Below, one piece after another: positions 5,763-6,227 of a stretch of DNA of 6,227 bases. The position numbers and the translations under genes were made by a program. This stretch comes from an uncultured Peptococcaceae bacterium. GTDB taxonomy: Bacteria > Bacillota > Desulfotomaculia > Desulfotomaculales > Desulfallaceae. The DNA lies in the NCBI GenBank assembly GCA_913064925.1, contig CAJYBN010000167.1, forward strand, positions 1 through 6,227. The letters run 5' to 3'. How positions within the stretch are numbered: position 1 is the stretch's first letter; the number at the start of each line of letters is the position of its first letter. The notes beneath the pieces are model-generated. The model saw only the letters and a program-made list of their open reading frames with translations. It ran no database searches and had not been told where the DNA came from.

Positions 5763-6227
5763 AAACCGAAAGCAAACTGGAAAAACTATTGAGCAAAGGC
5801 GAATTTGTTGTAACGGCAGAAATCGGCCCCCCAAAGCACGCTTCTGCTGAGGGAATTCGTCATCACGCCCACATGTTGAAAGACTACGTGGATGCCACCA
5901 ACATAACCGACTGCCAGACCGCCATTGTGCGCCTGTCCAGCATCGCCGCCGGGGTGCACATCCTTGATTGCGGCATTGAGCCCATTGTACAAATGACATG
6001 CCGGGACCGCAACCGTATCGCCATGCAGTCCGACTTGCTGGGGGCCTATAGCCTTGGCATGCGCAACGTGTTGTGCCTGTCGGGTGACCATCAAAAATTT
6101 GGCAACCACCCCACTGCCAAAAACGTTTACGACATCGACTCCATGCACCTGATTTACCTGTTGCGCCGCATGCGAGATGAGAAAAAATTCTTCTGCGGCG
6201 AGGAAATCAAGGAACACGAGCCGCGTT
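5759..6227 (+). CDS. metF: MetF, 5,10-methylenetetrahydrofolate reductase, 5' part (cut by window end)
   Basis: The first 156 codons are present; the frame runs open to the last base. The enzyme reduces 5,10-methylene-THF to 5-methyl-THF, the last step before methyl transfer to the corrinoid protein in the Wood-Ljungdahl pathway. Visible family marks are Thr-Ala-Glu21-Ile-Gly-Pro-Pro-Lys, where Glu21 matches the catalytic Glu of the E. coli enzyme's Glu-Phe-Phe-Pro-Pro stretch; Asp45-Ala-Thr-Asn-Ile-Thr-Asp51; Gln78-Met-Thr-Cys-Arg-Asp-Arg-Asn-Arg86; and Asn103-Val-Leu-Cys-Leu-Ser-Gly-Asp110, consistent with the flavin-binding TIM barrel. The TTG start overlaps the metV stop as TTGA. Adjacent metV indicates the two-subunit, iron-sulfur-linked form, not the stand-alone NADH-dependent MetF. 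The cytoplasmic location is expected for the family. The C-terminal half cannot be assessed. Confidence 0.95.
   Translation, partial: MKTESKLEKLLSKGEFVVTAEIGPPKHASAEGIRHHAHMLKDYVDATNITDCQTAIVRLSSIAAGVHILDCGIEPIVQMTCRDRNRIAMQSDLLGAYSLGMRNVLCLSGDHQKFGNHPTAKNVYDIDSMHLIYLLRRMRDEKKFFCGEEIKEHEPR

Overview
The window is a slice of one co-directional operon on the + strand, coding from edge to edge. It encodes an electron-bifurcating-type methylene-tetrahydrofolate reductase assembly of the MetFV-Hdr-MvhD kind. Gene order is: 3' end of a CCG-domain (HdrB/HdrD-like) iron-sulfur protein (1-158), a giant HdrA (228-4652), MvhD (4654-5094), MetV (5091-5762) and the 5' part of MetF (5759 to the window end). 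The same set of subunits is known from the acetogen Moorella thermoacetica. The gene content, the strong AGGAGG-type ribosome binding sites, the UUG starts, the roughly 50-55 % GC composition and the Wood-Ljungdahl context suggest an anaerobic Firmicute of the Desulfotomaculum/Pelotomaculum/Moorella type. That assignment is an inference from content and was not tested by a search.

Two things stand out. First, mvhD contains an in-frame UGA at 4699-4701, in the family's conserved redox-cysteine motif (Phe-Cys-Cys-His-Tyr-UGA). A hairpin follows at the distance expected of a bacterial SECIS. The gene is therefore best read as a 146-residue selenoprotein starting at UUG 4654. A naive caller would start it at the internal AUG 4732 and lose the active-site region. 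Second, hdrA is one 1474-codon reading frame made of three flavoprotein units: an N-terminal HdrA half, a complete GltD/NfnB-like NAD(P)H:FAD module spliced into its ferredoxin domain, and a C-terminal HdrA half with the terminal 2x[4Fe-4S] ferredoxin.

Working model (inference from family knowledge): NAD(P)H delivers electrons to the GltD/NfnB-like module of HdrA. The HdrA flavins and Fe-S chain distribute them. MvhD, through its Sec/Cys-ligated cluster, passes electrons between HdrA and MetV, and MetFV reduces methylene-THF to methyl-THF. The upstream CCG protein would be a further electron-accepting or donating branch. mvhD, metV and metF all start with UUG, and mvhD/metV and metV/metF overlap as UUGA, which implies tight translational coupling. 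The only non-coding DNA of note is the 69-bp gap at 159-227, which holds an imperfect hairpin and the hdrA ribosome binding site. No RNA genes, mobile elements, CRISPR arrays or clear terminators were seen.
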